Shown here: positions 53,799 to 63,440 of the stretch, piece after piece | Layout of the letters: every line of letters starts with the position of its first letter | Numbering within the stretch: position 1 is the first letter of the stretch | From: Alteromonas lipotrueiana | GTDB taxonomy: Bacteria > Pseudomonadota > Gammaproteobacteria > Enterobacterales > Alteromonadaceae | Length of the DNA: 64,000 bases | Reading direction: 5' to 3' | Assembly (NCBI RefSeq): GCF_019249245.1 | Contig: NZ_JAESDK010000001.1 | Location: 1-64,000, forward strand | Notes under the pieces: generated by a model | Databases searched by the model: none | Seen by the model: only the letters and a program-made list of their open reading frames with translations | What the model was told of the DNA's origin: nothing | Position numbers and translations under genes: made by a program

Positions 53799-56651
53799 AT
53801 GTCTGCAAGACCCTCGCTGGCAAGTACTCTACAAAGGATATTGTTACCAAAACTGCTGGCGGCGATTTTTGCTTTCAGCCTGCTCATTTGCACAGCCGTG
53901 GTGTACTTTGCACATCAACAAGTGTCGTCCAGTCAGCAGCAATACATCGATAACCTGCGTACTGATATTAACTTCAGTGTTCGCGATACCCTGTTATTAT
54001 TAGAAAGCATTGCCGGTAACGATTTGGTAGTTAACAGCTTTATAGACTTAGAGCAGCGAGATAATTACCTGCCGCTTTTTTTCAGAACATTAAGACTGTC
54101 GCGCGCCACCGATGTAAGCCTGGCATTATTCGATTTTTCGGGTCAACCCATTATCAGTAAAAACTGGCAAAATACGGTCCCACCAGAAATAAACACTCTT
54201 TGGCATGCGCCTACCCTTCAACAAGGTCAGCAGTTTTGGCAGATGTACGAATATGGCATGGTGATGGCCGTACCGGTACATATCAGCGCGTCAATAGAAG
54301 GTGCTTTGGTATTTTACGTAAAAGATATAGGCCAGCTTTTAAATAAGCGAGAGAACAGCGCCACCCAAATTATCGTCGGCCCCGGCAATAAGGTTCTTTA
54401 CAGCACGCAACCTGATGAGGTTGCGCCACTAAGTGTCTTTTTACCAGACCAATACCCCTACTCAACCGTGCATTCAAGTCAGTGGCAAAATTTGACGCTT
54501 TACAGCCTGTCGCCGATTCCCCAAGCCTATGGGGCAGTATTGTGGCTTATTGCCGTGCTGTTGCTTAGCATTATTGCAACGTTGGCGGTTAGTTTGCACA
54601 GTGTTAACCGGGCTGCGCGTCTTACCGCCAATACCCTTGACGCGCTATATAAGTCTATTTTGGTTCGTATGCAGCAAACCACGGTCATTCATTCAGGCTC
54701 ACCAAAAGATGAGCCTGCCGAACTGGCTCAAATTCGTTCGGCATTTGACAATTTGGCTGCTAATTTAATGACCATCACCTTGTCTAATAAGCAATTTGCC
54801 AATGTTATTGACTCGCTTGAAGAGCTATTGGTGGTGCTTGATAACCACAATACAATGGTGACCTGTAATCAGCGCTATGCGCGGGTTGCTGAACAGTTTA
54901 ATTTGGGTGCGACTGAATTACAGCGCATCAGTGGTTACTTAGCTCAAACCAGTAAAACGCTGGATGCCACTTATACCGATGTTGCCGTGCCCAGAAAAAT
55001 TACAATTAAATGGGCGCTGTTACCCTTTGTAAATGATAAAAAAGAAGTGATTGGAACCATTTTGGTGGGTAATGATGTTAGCCACCAGCGCGACTTAGAA
55101 AGCCGCAACCGGTTAATGACCCATGCAATGGAAAGCGCAACCGTTTCTATTGCGATTGCCGATATTACCCGCACTCAAATGCCAATTGTGTACGTAAATG
55201 AGTACTTTAGTAAGTTAAGTGGTTTTGAGGCCTCAGAAGCATTGGGTGAACCGGCTACTATACTGGTAGGGCCTAAAACAGAACGCCCTACTTTAAAGCG
55301 AATGTTTGAAAAGGTAAAAGTAGGCCAGCCTTTTGAAGAAACCCTTTTACTGTACAAAAAAAATGGCCAAACTTTTTATGGGCGTCTGGCCATGACTCCA
55401 GTCCGGGTAGACACCGTGGTGACTCACTATGTGGTGTTTTTCCAGGATGTCACCGAACAGGAAAAAACCCGGGAATACCTTGAAGAGGCTAAGGCTAAAG
55501 CCGAAGAATCTGCCCGCCTGAAGTCTAGCTTCTTAGCCAGTATGAGCCACGAAGTTCGCACCCCACTTCATGGTATCTCAGGCACCCTGCAATTGCTTGA
55601 CGCATCAAAGCTTGACCAAAAGCAGCGTAAATATCTGTCTTTGGCGCTGCAAAGCATGCATAACCTGCAACATATTGTTAATGATATTCTCGACTTTTCA
55701 AAAATTGAGGCCGGTCAGCTTAATATTGAACATGTTCCGTTTAATCTTTCCTTGTTAATGGAAACCATTTTCGAGCAGTACTACATCAACTGCAACAATA
55801 AAGGTATTGAGCTTAATGTTCAGCTTAATCTGAAAGAGACAAACTATGTCACCGGGGATGCGGTGCGGTTAAGACAAATCATGGGCAATTTGTTAAGCAA
55901 CGCGGTTAAATTTACTTCAGAAGGCGCGGTATCGGTGTTGGTCGAACTGGTTGATCAGCGTCATCAATGGCAACTACGGGGCGTTGTGCGCGATAGCGGT
56001 ATTGGTATCGCCAAAGATAAAATTAACAATATTTTTGAAGTCTTCACCCAGGAAGACAATACCACCACCCGTCGTTTTGGTGGCACCGGCTTAGGGCTGG
56101 CCATTACCCGTCAGCTTTGTCAGCTGTGCGGGGGCGATATTACGGTAAACAGCGAAAAGGGTCAGGGCAGTACTTTCAACTTCACTATTCAGCTGGCGAA
56201 AGCCTATCAAGAGCTGACAGACAATAACCACGCAGATGACCTGAAACCCGCTGAAAAGCTTCCAGCGGCGAAAATTTTATTAGTAGAAGACAACGAAATA
56301 AATCAGTTAATTGCACGTGAAAATTTAAATGGGCATAAGGTTATGACCGCCAGCAATGGTAAAGAGGCGATTAACGCACTAAATCAAATGAAACTTCAGT
56401 TCGATATGATACTGATGGACTGCCACATGCCCGAAATGGATGGCTTTGAAGCCACTCGCCGCATTCGCCACGGCGATGCAGGCGAACGCTACACCAATGT
56501 ACCGATTGTCGCGTTAACCGCCAACGCTATGAAAGGCGACCGCGAGGCATGTGTGGCTGCCGGCATGTCTGACTACATCTCAAAACCTTTTACCGCCACC
56601 GACCTGCAACGGGTTATCAGAATGTGGGCAACAAACATGGATAAGCTGTGA
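53799..56651 (+). CDS. Hybrid sensor histidine kinase with PAS and receiver domains
   Basis: 950 residues. TM1 (about 15-38) and TM2 (about 248-272) flank a periplasmic sensor. A HAMP-like linker and one or two PAS domains (a clear one at about 445-560, with VNEYFSKLSGFEASEALGE) follow. HisKA has SHEVRTPLHG (His584). HATPase_c has NLLSNAVKFT, RDSGIGI and GGTGLGLAITRQL. The C-terminal receiver (about 825-940) has LLVEDNEINQ and Asp874 in LMDCHMPEMDG. No HPt domain is present, so a separate one must pass the signal on. GAGG before the ATG supports the start. It forms an operon with the binding protein. Confidence 0.93.
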   Translation: MSARPSLASTLQRILLPKLLAAIFAFSLLICTAVVYFAHQQVSSSQQQYIDNLRTDINFSVRDTLLLLESIAGNDLVVNSFIDLEQRDNYLPLFFRTLRLSRATDVSLALFDFSGQPIISKNWQNTVPPEINTLWHAPTLQQGQQFWQMYEYGMVMAVPVHISASIEGALVFYVKDIGQLLNKRENSATQIIVGPGNKVLYSTQPDEVAPLSVFLPDQYPYSTVHSSQWQNLTLYSLSPIPQAYGAVLWLIAVLLLSIIATLAVSLHSVNRAARLTANTLDALYKSILVRMQQTTVIHSGSPKDEPAELAQIRSAFDNLAANLMTITLSNKQFANVIDSLEELLVVLDNHNTMVTCNQRYARVAEQFNLGATELQRISGYLAQTSKTLDATYTDVAVPRKITIKWALLPFVNDKKEVIGTILVGNDVSHQRDLESRNRLMTHAMESATVSIAIADITRTQMPIVYVNEYFSKLSGFEASEALGEPATILVGPKTERPTLKRMFEKVKVGQPFEETLLLYKKNGQTFYGRLAMTPVRVDTVVTHYVVFFQDVTEQEKTREYLEEAKAKAEESARLKSSFLASMSHEVRTPLHGISGTLQLLDASKLDQKQRKYLSLALQSMHNLQHIVNDILDFSKIEAGQLNIEHVPFNLSLLMETIFEQYYINCNNKGIELNVQLNLKETNYVTGDAVRLRQIMGNLLSNAVKFTSEGAVSVLVELVDQRHQWQLRGVVRDSGIGIAKDKINNIFEVFTQEDNTTTRRFGGTGLGLAITRQLCQLCGGDITVNSEKGQGSTFNFTIQLAKAYQELTDNNHADDLKPAEKLPAAKILLVEDNEINQLIARENLNGHKVMTASNGKEAINALNQMKLQFDMILMDCHMPEMDGFEATRRIRHGDAGERYTNVPIVALTANAMKGDREACVAAGMSDYISKPFTATDLQRVIRMWATNMDKL

Positions 56652-56679
56652 TTAACATCTTCGCCAAATAGGTAGGCTT

Positions 56680-57639
56680 TCAGCTGCGTAATTGTTGGTC
56701 GTTATCTAAAAACCATTGATAGGTTTTGGTAAGTCCGGTTTCTAGTGTCTCAGAAGCAGTAAACCCTAGCTGTTTAAGCCGTGCTACATTAAGAAGCTTT
56801 CGGGGCGCCCCATCGGGTTTACTGGTATCCCATATTATCTCGCCATCAAACTTTGTTATTTGCGCAATAGTATTTGCTAATTCCTGAATACTGCAATCTA
56901 TGCCGGTGCCGACATTGATATGGCTGCACTGTGGGGTAACCGACTGATAAAATACTTTGTCACTTATCCCCATTACAAACAAGCAAGCCGCGGCCATATC
57001 CTCGACATACATAAACTCCCGATATGCTTTACCACTGCCCCATAATGTTACCGAGCGTTTTTTTTGTTGCGCAGCTAAGTGAAACTTATGCAGCAGCGCA
57101 GGAACAACATGAGAATTTTCGGGGTGAAAATTATCGTTGGAACCATACAGGTTCGTTGGCATTACCGACCGGTAGTCTCTGCCATATTGTCGATGATAGC
57201 TTTCGCATAATTTGATACCAGCAATTTTAGCCACAGCATAGGGCTCATTGGTAGGTTCAAGATTACCATTTAGTAAAGCTTCCTCAGTTATCGGTTGCTC
57301 TGCATATTTGGGGTAGATGCATGAAGAACCCAGAAAAAGCAGTTTAGGTACATCATGAATATGAGCATTACTAATAACATTAGACTGAATCATCAGATTC
57401 TCGTATATGAAATCGGCGGGATAGGTATTGTTTGCATAAATTCCCCCTACTTTGGCAGCAGCTAAGTACACTTCATCAATTTGCGTTTCAGCAAAAAAAT
57501 CAGAAACCTGAGCCTGATTCAGCAAATCAAGCTCAGTGCGGCTTCGGGTGATCAAGTTGATATCTGATTGATGCTGTAACTGACGACACAAAGCAGACCC
57601 CACCATTCCCCGATGACCTGCTACAAATACATTTTTCAT
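56680..57639 (-). CDS. fcl: GDP-L-fucose synthase
   Basis: 319 residues, an extended short-chain dehydrogenase. FVAGHRGMVGSAL is the NADP-binding loop, FLGSSCIYPKYAEQPI the catalytic Ser region and EPYAVAKIAGIKLCE the Tyr-x3-Lys pair. It epimerises and reduces GDP-4-keto-6-deoxymannose to GDP-L-fucose. The frame is open to 57690, but ATG at 57639 has GAGAG and starts two bases after the gmd stop region. It is convergent with the hybrid kinase gene, and no strong terminator was seen between them. Confidence 0.94.
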   Translation of the reverse strand: MKNVFVAGHRGMVGSALCRQLQHQSDINLITRSRTELDLLNQAQVSDFFAETQIDEVYLAAAKVGGIYANNTYPADFIYENLMIQSNVISNAHIHDVPKLLFLGSSCIYPKYAEQPITEEALLNGNLEPTNEPYAVAKIAGIKLCESYHRQYGRDYRSVMPTNLYGSNDNFHPENSHVVPALLHKFHLAAQQKKRSVTLWGSGKAYREFMYVEDMAAACLFVMGISDKVFYQSVTPQCSHINVGTGIDCSIQELANTIAQITKFDGEIIWDTSKPDGAPRKLLNVARLKQLGFTASETLETGLTKTYQWFLDNDQQLRS

Positions 57640-57640
57640 A

Positions 57641-58753
57641 TTACTCTCGAGCCATTGAAATAGTATAACCGTGCTGTTGTAGCAGAGCATGGCGCTTTGC
57701 TTTTTCCAAATCAGATTGCATCATTTCCCGGCACAGTTCAGAAACACTGATCTCAGGTTGCCAACCCAATTTATCGCGAGCCTTAGAGGGATCGCCGAGC
57801 AAGGAATGCACTTCAGCCGGGCGAAAATATCGGGAGTCAACACGAATAATAGTCTGGCCTACCTGAACACCGGGAGCGTTATCCCCATCAATACTAACAA
57901 CATTTGCAACTTCGCTTTCGCCCGACCCAGAAAACTCTAGCCCGATACCCACCGCTTGCGCCGCCATTTTAACAAATTCGCGTACCGATATTTGTTTGCC
58001 GGTAGCAATAACAAAATCTTCTGGCTGGTCTTGTTGCAGCATCATCCATTGCATACGCACGTAATCTTTTGCGTGACCCCAGTCGCGCAACGCATCCATG
58101 TTGCCAAGATACAAACACGATTCTAAACCCTGAGCGATATTAGAAATACCACGGGTAATTTTACGGGTTACAAAGGTTTCGCCACGGCGGGGTGACTCGT
58201 GGTTAAACAAAATACCGTTGCACGCATAAATGCCATAAGACTCGCGGTAATTAACGGCTATCCAGTAAGCGTACAACTTAGCTACGCCATAGGGTGAGCG
58301 AGGATGAAACGGCGTGGTTTCCTTTTGTGGTGTTTCCTGCACTTCACCGTACAGCTCAGACGTTGAAGCCTGATAAAAGCGCGTTTTCTTTTCTAACCCC
58401 AAAAAGCGAATCGCTTCAAGCAAACGCAGTGTACCCATCGCATCTACATCAGCGGTATATTCTGGCGCTTCGAACGACACTGCTACATGAGACTGAGCCC
58501 CCAGGTTATATACTTCGTCAGGCTGAACTTCTGACATAATCCGTGTCAGGTTAGAGGTATCGGTTAGATCGCCATAATGCAGAATGAAATTAGGATCATC
58601 ATGAGGGTCTTCATAAATGTGGTCGATACGCTGGGTATTGAACGATGAAGCACGGCGTTTTATGCCATGAACTTCGTATCCTTTCCCCAGAAGAAACTCA
58701 GCCAAATAAGAGCCATCCTGACCAGTAACCCCAGAAATAAGTGCTTTTTTCAC
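57641..58753 (-). CDS. gmd: GDP-mannose 4,6-dehydratase
   Basis: 370 residues. [18 protein letters not shown] is the cofactor loop. [44 protein letters not shown] (Ser/Glu of the active site) and [13 protein letters not shown] (Tyr-x3-Lys) follow. It converts GDP-mannose to GDP-4-keto-6-deoxymannose for Fcl. gmd and fcl are adjacent and in the order of the pathway. No GDP-mannose synthesis gene (manC, manB) is in the window. The GDP-fucose is a likely donor for the EPS glycosyltransferases. Confidence 0.97.
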   Translation of the reverse strand: MKKALISGVTGQDGSYLAEFLLGKGYEVHGIKRRASSFNTQRIDHIYEDPHDDPNFILHYGDLTDTSNLTRIMSEVQPDEVYNLGAQSHVAVSFEAPEYTADVDAMGTLRLLEAIRFLGLEKKTRFYQASTSELYGEVQETPQKETTPFHPRSPYGVAKLYAYWIAVNYRESYGIYACNGILFNHESPRRGETFVTRKITRGISNIAQGLESCLYLGNMDALRDWGHAKDYVRMQWMMLQQDQPEDFVIATGKQISVREFVKMAAQAVGIGLEFSGSGESEVANVVSIDGDNAPGVQVGQTIIRVDSRYFRPAEVHSLLGDPSKARDKLGWQPEISVSELCREMMQSDLEKAKRHALLQQHGYTISMARE

Positions 58754-58859
58754 ATTTCGTCTCTACGTGTTAATTCTATTGTCAGTTTATAGGACTAAAA
58801 GGGAAATAGACATTTTGTTGGTAAACACAAAAGGTTCTTACCTAAAAAATCTAAAACTT

Positions 58860-58875
58860 TGGTATGCTAAATGCC
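58860..58875 (+). promoter_or_regulatory. Weak sigma-54-like promoter before the second Wzy cluster
   Basis: TGGTATGCTAAATGCC keeps GG and GC exactly 10 bases apart (58861-58862 and 58873-58874) and the TGG-N-A-N-G pattern of the -24 box. The -12 box is imperfect (ATGCC). It lies 82 bases before the next gene. It is listed because it resembles the stronger sites in the EPS locus. Confidence 0.3.
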
Positions 58876-58956
58876 TAAATCTGAGGGTGAATTGTTTTTT
58901 TGAAACAATAATCGCTTATTGCCGTATAGCTCTTTATTAATGCTAGTTATTTAACC

Positions 58957-59706
58957 ATGCCCTTGCCTTCTGCTTATATTAAAAACCTATACTCTACCAA
59001 TAAGGTGGCGCCCCCTTCTCTTTATCTTCGGGTATTGCGTATTGCTTTACTTATGGCTGCCCTGTGGCTGGCCGCTTGGTGCCTTTTTACGGGGGTAACG
59101 TACTGGCGAGCACATATCCTGGCCCCTAAGGTGGCTAGCTGGTTTGCAGGTGGAGCTATCGCCGGGCCGGTTGAGTTAAAACAAGCTCAACAAAAACTCG
59201 AGCAGTTTGAAAGCACACTTAGCTTTGATGCCAATATAAAGTATTCACTCGCCCAGCTGTACATTGTGCGGGGTAAAAGCCAGTCAGACCGTTATTATTT
59301 TGATGCCGCGCGCGCGACTTTGAATCAGGCGCAAGCCTTGCAACCCTCGTACTATCAGGCTTTAGCGTTACAGGTATATTTGGATGACTATTACTATGGG
59401 TTTAATGACACTACCCATGCTCGGTTAAAACAGTTACTGGGGTTAAGCCCTTACGAAAAAAAGGTACAGATGTTGATAGGCCCCGTGTTGGTAAAACGCT
59501 GGTTTGAGCTGTCTGATGAGCTTCAGACAATGGCAAAGCCTCTGATTAGCAGTGCCTTGCGTGAAGCAGCAACAAAAGCCCGATTGTTTGAAGCCATGCA
59601 GCAATACAATGTTGTTTCTCCGTTCACGTGCTGTTCGCCCAATCGCGAAACCTCTGCTCAGCTAAGAGTTATGGAAGCCACTACAGCCAATGCCCCCCAT
59701 GAATAA
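58957..59706 (+). CDS. Membrane-anchored TPR-like protein, partner of O-antigen ligase family gene
   Basis: 249 residues. One membrane segment (about 27-50) precedes a helical region with TPR-like pairs: SFDANIKYSLAQLYIVRGK, YYFDAARATLNQAQALQP and YYQALALQVYLDDYY, the last two with TPR consensus spacing. The C-terminal tail contains adjacent cysteines. Small TPR membrane proteins often accompany Wzy/WaaL proteins as assembly partners. It overlaps the next gene by eight bases, so they are coupled. No family was recognised with confidence. Confidence 0.7.
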   Translation: MPLPSAYIKNLYSTNKVAPPSLYLRVLRIALLMAALWLAAWCLFTGVTYWRAHILAPKVASWFAGGAIAGPVELKQAQQKLEQFESTLSFDANIKYSLAQLYIVRGKSQSDRYYFDAARATLNQAQALQPSYYQALALQVYLDDYYYGFNDTTHARLKQLLGLSPYEKKVQMLIGPVLVKRWFELSDELQTMAKPLISSALREAATKARLFEAMQQYNVVSPFTCCSPNRETSAQLRVMEATTANAPHE

Positions 59707-61084
59707 TTCAGTTACCCCGTTTGCGCTTATAGCCCGGTGGCTTTTACTGGCCATTTTATTTGTAATGCCCTGGCTGCATGGTGCTGAGCGCAGTTGGGAA
59801 CAGCTTGTTGTTGCCGGATGTATTTTGGTGGCTACGGTATTAATGTTATCAGACAAACGGGCATTATCGGCATTGCCCACCGGTACTCTGCTCATTGTGC
59901 TTCTGTTCGGCATCTGGCTTTTGTATTCTCTGGTTTATTTAGTGCCGTTACCTTTGTCGTGGATGGCGTCTATCAGTCCAAATACCTATGCCTGGTACAG
60001 CCAGAACACTACTCAAAATACCGGCTACCTTAGCCTCTACCGGCAAGCTTCACTTGTTGAGTTGTTTAAGTATGCAGGGTTAGTTGCGCTTTTTCTGCTT
60101 ATAAGCCGGTTTTTTATAACCCCTGATCGTATTCGCGGGTTATGCCGGGCCGTGGTAACTATTGGTTCGTTAACCGCGGTGTATTCGTTAATCAATTTTG
60201 TGACCGGTGGCGCTATGGAATGGGTGTCGGCCATCCCGCCATGGGATCTTACATGGCATAAAGGTATTCGCGGCACCTTTAGTTACAAAAATCAGTACGC
60301 AATGTACATGGTTATATGTATTTTGCTTACCTCAGGTTTGTGGTTCGACCATCAGCGTACGGTAGGTTACAAACGCCTCACCTTAATGGGCGCGTTTTAT
60401 CTGGCATGCTTGATGTTACTGGTTGCAACGGTACTTAATACCAGTTCGCGAGGGGCACTGGTGTCTTTGTTCGCAGGCTCTGTTGCTGTAACTGTTTTAT
60501 ACCTTGTACGCCAGCCCGTGCTGCTTAAACGTTGGTTGAAACCTAAAGTTTTGGCTTTAATAACGGTGTTTACCATTCTGCTTGCGGTCGCTTTTTCACA
60601 ATCTGCCGTTTATCAGCGTTTTAGCGAGCAAAAGATGGAAGACAATGGCCGGGCGCTGTTACGCAGCACTGTTATGCAGGTCATTAACGATTATCCAGCC
60701 TTTGGCACTGGGCCTGGTACGTATCCGTTTATTCAGCATAATTACAAACCTATTGAGCTTGGCAATACACAAATGTCTAAACGGGCCCACAACGACTACC
60801 TTGAAACCGTCGCTACGCAGGGCGCGCTGGGTTTTATGTTACTGGCAGTGCCGATAGGTTTGATGATGATAAGACTGTTCCGACAGTATTCAGACTCGCC
60901 CCTAACCGGCTTGCGTTTGGCCTGTCAGGCCAGTGTTATCGCATATTTGGTGCAAGCTGCTATTGATGTAAATATAGGCGTGTATCTGCTTCCGGTGCAT
61001 TTTATTGTAGTATTGTCTGCAGGCTGGGTAATTGGGCATATACTCGGACAGCAAGCCCCCGCTAACAATAGTTTAGAATTGTAA
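59699..61084 (+). CDS. O-antigen ligase / Wzy polymerase family protein
   Basis: 461 residues from ATG 59699; an in-frame ATG at 59690 would add three. About eleven membrane segments are present. The Wzy_C region has RGTFSYKNQYAMYM, NTSSRGALVSL and a long periplasmic loop with FGTGPGTYPFIQHNY and RAHNDYLETVATQGALGF, the H-N-x-Y pattern of the family. It could polymerise or ligate a glycan made with the nearby gmd/fcl products. It is distinct from the gene at 18779-20098. It overlaps the TPR-like gene, and a weak hairpin follows at 61172-61197. Confidence 0.87.
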   Translation: MNNSVTPFALIARWLLLAILFVMPWLHGAERSWEQLVVAGCILVATVLMLSDKRALSALPTGTLLIVLLFGIWLLYSLVYLVPLPLSWMASISPNTYAWYSQNTTQNTGYLSLYRQASLVELFKYAGLVALFLLISRFFITPDRIRGLCRAVVTIGSLTAVYSLINFVTGGAMEWVSAIPPWDLTWHKGIRGTFSYKNQYAMYMVICILLTSGLWFDHQRTVGYKRLTLMGAFYLACLMLLVATVLNTSSRGALVSLFAGSVAVTVLYLVRQPVLLKRWLKPKVLALITVFTILLAVAFSQSAVYQRFSEQKMEDNGRALLRSTVMQVINDYPAFGTGPGTYPFIQHNYKPIELGNTQMSKRAHNDYLETVATQGALGFMLLAVPIGLMMIRLFRQYSDSPLTGLRLACQASVIAYLVQAAIDVNIGVYLLPVHFIVVLSAGWVIGHILGQQAPANNSLEL

Positions 61085-61171
61085 GAGTCGCGTACCCAGG
61101 CTTATACATTGCCCCTTAGCGTATTTAAAGACAAATCCGCTTATTGTGCTTTTCCCAATCGTTGCCTCAAC

Positions 61172-61197
61172 GGCTTATTTATTTACCTCAATAAGCC
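61172..61197 (+). terminator. Weak hairpin after the second Wzy-like gene
   Basis: GGCTTATT (61172-61179) pairs with AATAAGCC (61190-61197) around a 10-base loop. No T-run follows, so it is only a possible terminator. Confidence 0.3.
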
Positions 61198-61306
61198 ACC
61201 AATAATTATTACAATGAACAAATTACCCGCCTTTATGCGTACAAAGCCAAACATCCCGTTTAACAAATCCAGGCGGGCAATTTTATAGGGCAATAAGGAA
61301 CCAGGC

Positions 61307-62050
61307 ATGTCTCATTTTGTCGCACTGAATCCCAAACAGCATCAATCTTTGCGGGTACTTCCTAATAAAGTCGCAGAAACAGGCGCTAACGATCAGCATG
61401 TTCCTGTAGTTTTAAGCGAGTTTAACCAGCTCATTGTTCAGTATCCCATTGTTTTTACTAGAAATTTGGCCACCGACCAGTTTGTTTGTTCGGCAATGCT
61501 TGGATTTGAAAAAGGTGAAAACTTATTCTGGGAAACAGACCACTGGGACGGGCTGTATATTCCGGCACAAATCGAGCGTCAGCCTTTTTATATTGGCCAG
61601 AGCGAAGAAAAAGCCGATGAAGAAGAACAGCACCTGGTGTGTCTTGATACCGACAGCGACGTTTTGAGTGAAACCGAAGGTGAACCTTTGTTTGATGAAA
61701 AGGGCCAGCCCACTGAACTAATGTCAGATAAGCAAGAAGTGCTGGCGCTATTGTTAGAAGGCGAGCCGCAAACCCGTAATTTTATAAAAGCGCTAACCAG
61801 CCTTGATTTGCTAAAACCAATTTCACTTGAAATTACACTTGCCGATAACTCAACCCGCAACGTTAATGGGTTGTACACTATAGATGAAGACAAGCTAAGC
61901 AAGCTGTGTGGCGAAACCGTAGCAATGCTGCATGAAAAAGGCTTTTTGGCTCCTGCCTATACCTTACTGGCATCTCATGCACATGTGTATTCACTGATTG
62001 AGCGTAAAAATGCCCGCGTTTCCCAAAAGAATACACAGCAGGCTGACTAA
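61307..62050 (+). CDS. SapC family protein
   Basis: 247 residues, soluble. The N-terminal half has FVALNPKQHQSLRVLP, FTRNLATDQFVCSAMLGFEKGENLFW and YIPAQIERQPFYIG, typical of the SapC family (PF07277 type). The C-terminal half has LLKPISLEITLADN and NGLYTIDEDKLSKL. The name comes from a Campylobacter S-layer-associated gene, but the function in gammaproteobacteria is unknown. Homologues often sit next to TonB-dependent receptors or tryptophan halogenases; none is here. AAGGAACC precedes the ATG. It is a single-gene unit. Confidence 0.85.
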   Translation: MSHFVALNPKQHQSLRVLPNKVAETGANDQHVPVVLSEFNQLIVQYPIVFTRNLATDQFVCSAMLGFEKGENLFWETDHWDGLYIPAQIERQPFYIGQSEEKADEEEQHLVCLDTDSDVLSETEGEPLFDEKGQPTELMSDKQEVLALLLEGEPQTRNFIKALTSLDLLKPISLEITLADNSTRNVNGLYTIDEDKLSKLCGETVAMLHEKGFLAPAYTLLASHAHVYSLIERKNARVSQKNTQQAD

Positions 62051-62207
62051 GTCGAGTAATTAGCTTTTGGTATCGCTGACAAGCCTGGCTTATGCGGCGT
62101 TCCAAAAAAGGCTTCACAGGAATATTTTGTGGCTCGATAAGTCAGTACAACGCGTGGAATGTGTTTTGTATAAAACATTTTTAAATTGTTAGCGCGAGCA
62201 GCGGGTC

Positions 62208-62243
62208 AACAAAGCTACTAAAACGAACTTTCGTAGCTTTGTT
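62208..62243. terminator. Hairpin between convergent sapC-like gene and doxX
   Basis: AACAAAGCTAC (62208-62218) pairs with GTAGCTTTGTT (62233-62243), an 11-bp perfect stem with a 14-base loop. A and T tracts next to the stem suit both directions. Confidence 0.7.
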
Positions 62244-62261
62244 AGATTTAGCGATAAAAGA

Positions 62262-62705
62262 CTATTGGCTCATCTTTTTGTAAAGCATATTGTCTGCCGA
62301 TAGTTTGCCACCCCCCGATAGTAACAGCGACACACTTGCTGCGAGTAAAGCCAATGCAAATTCATAACCATTCGCTGACATAAAAAAGCCGTTTTGGATA
62401 TGCACTGAAAATATGGCCACCAGCATAGTAACAGACAAAAGCGCGGCTGCAGGTCGCGTCAACAATCCTAAAATCAGCGCAAGCCCACCAAAAAACTCGG
62501 CGCTACCGGCCAGTAATGCCATCAAGAGGCCCGGTGACAGACCTATAGATTCCATCCAGCCTGCTGCGCCATCTAGCCCGGGACCGCCAAACCACCCAAA
62601 TAATTTTTGTGCACCATGAGCCATAAATATTATGCCTACAGGTATGCGTAAGGCCAAAGGACCATAGCTTTTATCTGTTGATGCTGTTTTAAATAACGTT
62701 TTCAT
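62262..62705 (-). CDS. DoxX family membrane protein
   Basis: 147 residues with four membrane segments. LALRIPVGIIFMAHGAQKLFGWFGGPGLDGAAGWMESIG and AEFFGGLALILGLLTRPAA (motifs, residues about 17-85) are characteristic of DoxX/YqjF proteins; the first is listed by its key residues HG-x-QKLFGWFGG. Members are linked to redox stress and thiol homeostasis. It lies 15 bases after azoR in the same direction, so the pair forms an operon probably controlled by the divergent LysR regulator. Confidence 0.88.
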   Translation of the reverse strand: MKTLFKTASTDKSYGPLALRIPVGIIFMAHGAQKLFGWFGGPGLDGAAGWMESIGLSPGLLMALLAGSAEFFGGLALILGLLTRPAAALLSVTMLVAIFSVHIQNGFFMSANGYEFALALLAASVSLLLSGGGKLSADNMLYKKMSQ

Positions 62706-62720
62706 TTTTACCCTCGTAAT

Positions 62721-63326
62721 TTAAATACTTAAGAGATCAATTTCGGTTTTAGCTTTTGTCAGTTGCTTTTCTTTTTCTGGCATATTTAGCCCTTCAGCAT
62801 AGATAAACCGAACATCGGTGAGACCCACGAATGCCAGTACATCGGTTAAATATTGTGTTTGCGAATCTGACGTGCTGCCTGCATACATTCCGCCTCTGGC
62901 CGCCACAATGAATACCTTTTTATTCTGCAACAACCCCACCGGCCCGGTATTGGTGTAATTAAAGGTAACGCCCGCCCGGGCTATTCTGTCTATCCACGCC
63001 TTGAAAGTCGAAGGAACACCAAAGTTGTACATAGGCATCCCCAGCACAACCACATCACTGGCTAGTAGCTCTTCAATTAACTTGTCAGACTGTATAGATA
63101 GCCGGGCTTGTTCACCACTACGTTGTGCCGGCGACACGTTCCATGCTGACATTTCAGCCTGAGTTAGGTGTGGCAATGGCTGTGCAGCCAAATCCCGCTC
63201 GGTAACGTTAACTTCATTGTCTTTACTCAATTGCTTTTTTAACTGAGCTACCAGCAAGTTGGTTAGCTGGCTCGATTGTCCCTGCTCCCCATTTAGTGAC
63301 GATTTAATAACAAGAATATTTTTCAT
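62721..63326 (-). CDS. azoR: FMN-dependent NADH-azoreductase
   Basis: 201 residues, flavodoxin-like. ILVIKSSLNGEQGQSSQLTN gives the FMN phosphate loop, and MPMYNFGVPSTFKAWIDRI and ARGGMY are the conserved flavin contacts. AzoR reduces quinones and azo compounds with NADH. The frame is open to 63356, but ATG at 63326 has GAGGGTCGTT and begins right at the first strand. It is first in an operon with doxX and is divergent from a LysR-type gene across a 235-base gap with a clear palindrome. Confidence 0.92.
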   Translation of the reverse strand: MKNILVIKSSLNGEQGQSSQLTNLLVAQLKKQLSKDNEVNVTERDLAAQPLPHLTQAEMSAWNVSPAQRSGEQARLSIQSDKLIEELLASDVVVLGMPMYNFGVPSTFKAWIDRIARAGVTFNYTNTGPVGLLQNKKVFIVAARGGMYAGSTSDSQTQYLTDVLAFVGLTDVRFIYAEGLNMPEKEKQLTKAKTEIDLLSI

Positions 63327-63421
63327 AACGACCCTCATAACATTTTGGAAAATCACTGTCTTGATAAATGTTATTATTAGATACTATTTAAAAGAATGAA
63401 ATTTGTTAATTTTGGCTATAC

Positions 63422-63440
63422 CGTTCTATTTTATAGAACG
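63422..63440. promoter_or_regulatory. Palindromic operator candidate between azoR and lysR
   Basis: CGTTCTAT (63422-63429) and ATAGAACG (63433-63440) are perfect inverted copies separated by TTT. The site is near the middle of the divergent gap. The symmetry suits a dimeric regulator, most simply the adjacent LysR protein. It does not show the usual T-N11-A core, so a different regulator is possible. Confidence 0.5.
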
